From positions 22,634,906 to 22,698,905 of the forward strand of contig OY735203.1 in assembly GCA_963457665.1 (NCBI GenBank): a stretch of DNA of 64,000 nt, read 5' to 3'. The translations under genes and the position numbers were made by a program. The DNA is from Thysanoteuthis rhombus. Taxonomy: Eukaryota; Mollusca; Cephalopoda; Oegopsida; Thysanoteuthidae. The notes beneath the pieces are model-generated. The model had not been told where the DNA came from. It did not search any database and saw nothing but the letters and a program-made list of their open reading frames with translations. Below, one piece after another: positions 61,951 through 64,000 of the stretch; position 1 is the first letter of the stretch; every line of letters starts with the position of its first letter.

Positions 61951-64000
61951 CATGCACTACACGTTCACGTTGTGCCCATAGAGCTAAATTGCTGGAGAAT
62001 TAAGACTTGAAAAAACATAATTCGTTTCTTTAAAATTGTTCCTAATTTTTTGTTAATGATATTTCAATCACTTCGGATATCATCTGAGGGAAGGTCCGAT
62101 TTATAATGCGAGTTTAAACTAAATTAAACCCTCAGTTCAGATTCAACAGCATCCATGCTTGCTTTTTTCACTGATACACTGCGGTCACCAAGCAAAAGAA
62201 GAGGGAATTAGCAAATCCATTGATCACCCCTTTTTCATTTTTTTTAGTTGCTCACCCCGATATGGCATGCTGTCGGAAGATGTTGTTCACGTGACGGTTC
62301 ATAATGAGTAGAAAGCCAGACCTGTTTTTCAAGTCGGTTAATTTATTTGAGTTCAAAAAGTTCCCTATTTTAATCTAAAAAAAAAAGAAAATAAAAAAAA
62401 ATCAAACATCTGCATTGATAATCTTCAAATGAAATCCTGTTTATCTGATCGAGAAACAAAAAAGATATTTCATTTGCCCCTTGGCAAGCCGAAACGTCAA
62501 AGAAGTCAAAGCTTTGCACAGTAAAGATATTTGATGGAAACAAAGAAATCTCGCGGCATATTCCCTAATTATATTTTCCTTAGTTTACTGCTCCATTTAC
62601 ATTAAGTGCTTCTTTGAAGATCTGCACAAAACAATATTAATAAGCGAGGCCAAGGCAGGATGTTGAAGTTATTTTAATCAATGCAATGCAGTAATCGATA
62701 AAAATTATGTTAACATTTGTAAAATATTGATCCTATTGATTGATCGATTTCTTAGATTTGATTATTCATTATTCGCCTTTATAGACCGAGAGATGTACTT
62801 TCAGTCTGCAAATATCGATCTTAGCTAGAAAACGCTTCCTTCGTTAATATCTGCTAAAGAAAGATACGTTTGGCTCAAGACCAAGTTAACACGACCCAAA
62901 CTCAATAGCTTTCAAGAAGAGCCAGATTATCATTTCTTTGGCGCACACTTAGGCTCCAAGCCATCATGGTTCAGAGGTAATATCCCATAATTTTCATAAT
63001 TGGAGAACTGCAGGAAGTTGTAAAAGGCTGCAATTGTCTTTTGACAACTTGTATTCAAACCTTGGATATTGTAAACAAACATTTCCTAACCCATAAACAA
63101 ATTCATCGGAATATGTACGTTCTACAAGGAAAAATGTTTCCCCACCTTTGAATTCAAATTTTATAGATAAAAGCTCTTACTACTTACGGGTCCTCAACTC
63201 AAGGATTTGGTCTTTTTGCAAACATTTTAACCCCAAACGCACACGACTTCCAGTAGGTACGTGACCTCCTCTTAATTTACCACACGATATAGACATAACA
63301 GAAAACTCAATTCAGATGAAACCATCATAAAACCTCATCGACGAAACAAAAACAACCTGTCAATAATCTACCCTAATATTTCACTTCATCAAAATAACTT
63401 GTGTCCGCCAACAACAAGTACTTAAGCAGTTTGCACTAGCACCAAAACAAGATAAAGTTGGATATTATCGATTCCAACGAATAGGCCCACAGGATATGCA
63501 GCCAACGATATTTAAAGAACTAAGAAAACATTTAAAAAAATTATGGACATTCAATAATTAACCATCTCATGAAACCTAAAGCATGTGAAATGCACAACAC
63601 TGGCAAAAATAACAATACAGATATATACACATTAATACTCTAGGACGTTTGGAGACTATATTTCCAAACCATATACGAAGTAAAAAACGAAGCATGTATT
63701 TATGGAATCTTCGGACAGCATTGCCCCAAAGTCTGCACCGGATAAACCTCTTTATCACACCAAACAAGTTTATGAGCAACACAGGGCACTCAAAATAGAA
63801 TTTCAACGTTCTGACAATATATTGAAATTAATTAGGCCATTGTTTTGCCATTTAAGATATGCAAATGAAACTATGAAAGGATATAACATCCATGAGGGAA
63901 TCGCATTAGCAGCATTCTCCCAGTATATCATCATCGAATTCAGACAGGACTACTAAAATATATCCCCCCAACTTGCCAAAATTATGATCAAACAATTTTA
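61951..64000. other. Intergenic, one unassigned frame
   Basis: An 84-codon + strand frame at 63702-63956 has a fairly even, coding-like composition (for example NILKLIRPLFCHLRYANE) but no domain I recognise and no neighbouring exon. It could be a transposon scrap or chance. The rest of the region shows nothing. Confidence 0.4.

Overview
This is a 64 kb stretch of AT-rich eukaryotic, almost certainly metazoan, DNA with no recognisable intact host gene. The combination of an RTE-type LINE family, mariner/Tc1, hAT and SINE fossils, a 5S rRNA-derived sequence close to the mollusc 5S pattern, and very abundant (TA)n/(TG)n/(GA)n compound microsatellites suggests a mollusc, most plausibly a cephalopod. 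That assignment is inference from repeat content, not from a diagnostic gene.

The dominant recognisable family is an RTE-like non-LTR retrotransposon. The best copy (9186-11878, + strand) is 5'-truncated inside the endonuclease, keeps a continuous frame through the reverse transcriptase and the C-terminal domain, and is broken by one in-frame TAG at 10899. It ends in a (TGA)n tail. At least seven shorter fragments lie at 28.4, 40.2, 45.6, 48.2, 57.0, 57.9-58.9 and 59.0-59.5 kb, the last three clustered and two of them convergent. A second LINE lineage, with an R4/Rex6-like reverse transcriptase, survives as a frameshifted relic on the minus strand at 16.67-17.33 kb.

DNA transposon fossils read from translated motifs are a hAT C-terminal domain (19.3-19.8 kb, +), a Tc1-like transposase (30.1-30.7 kb, -), a nearly full-span but mutated mariner transposase (34.8-35.8 kb, +), and probably a second mariner piece (20.2-20.5 kb, -). 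A 351-bp fold-back (terminal-inverted-repeat) element sits at 48.42-48.77 kb at the edge of an RTE fragment. A 5S rRNA-derived sequence lies at 20.53-20.65 kb (-). Two diverged head-to-tail copies of what looks like a tRNA-derived SINE occur at 37.6-38.1 kb (-).

Other structure includes a 28-bp minisatellite of about 15 units (18.37-18.79 kb), a triplet-repeat mosaic with a perfect (TAG)n/(CTA)n palindrome (42.8-42.9 kb), long (AAT)n tracts, and a roughly 1.4-kb run of frameshifted coding-like segments on the minus strand (40.9-42.4 kb) that I cannot assign to any family. The rest is intergenic sequence in which I see no gene. No working pathway or operon is present; the window reads as a transposon graveyard and microsatellite field.
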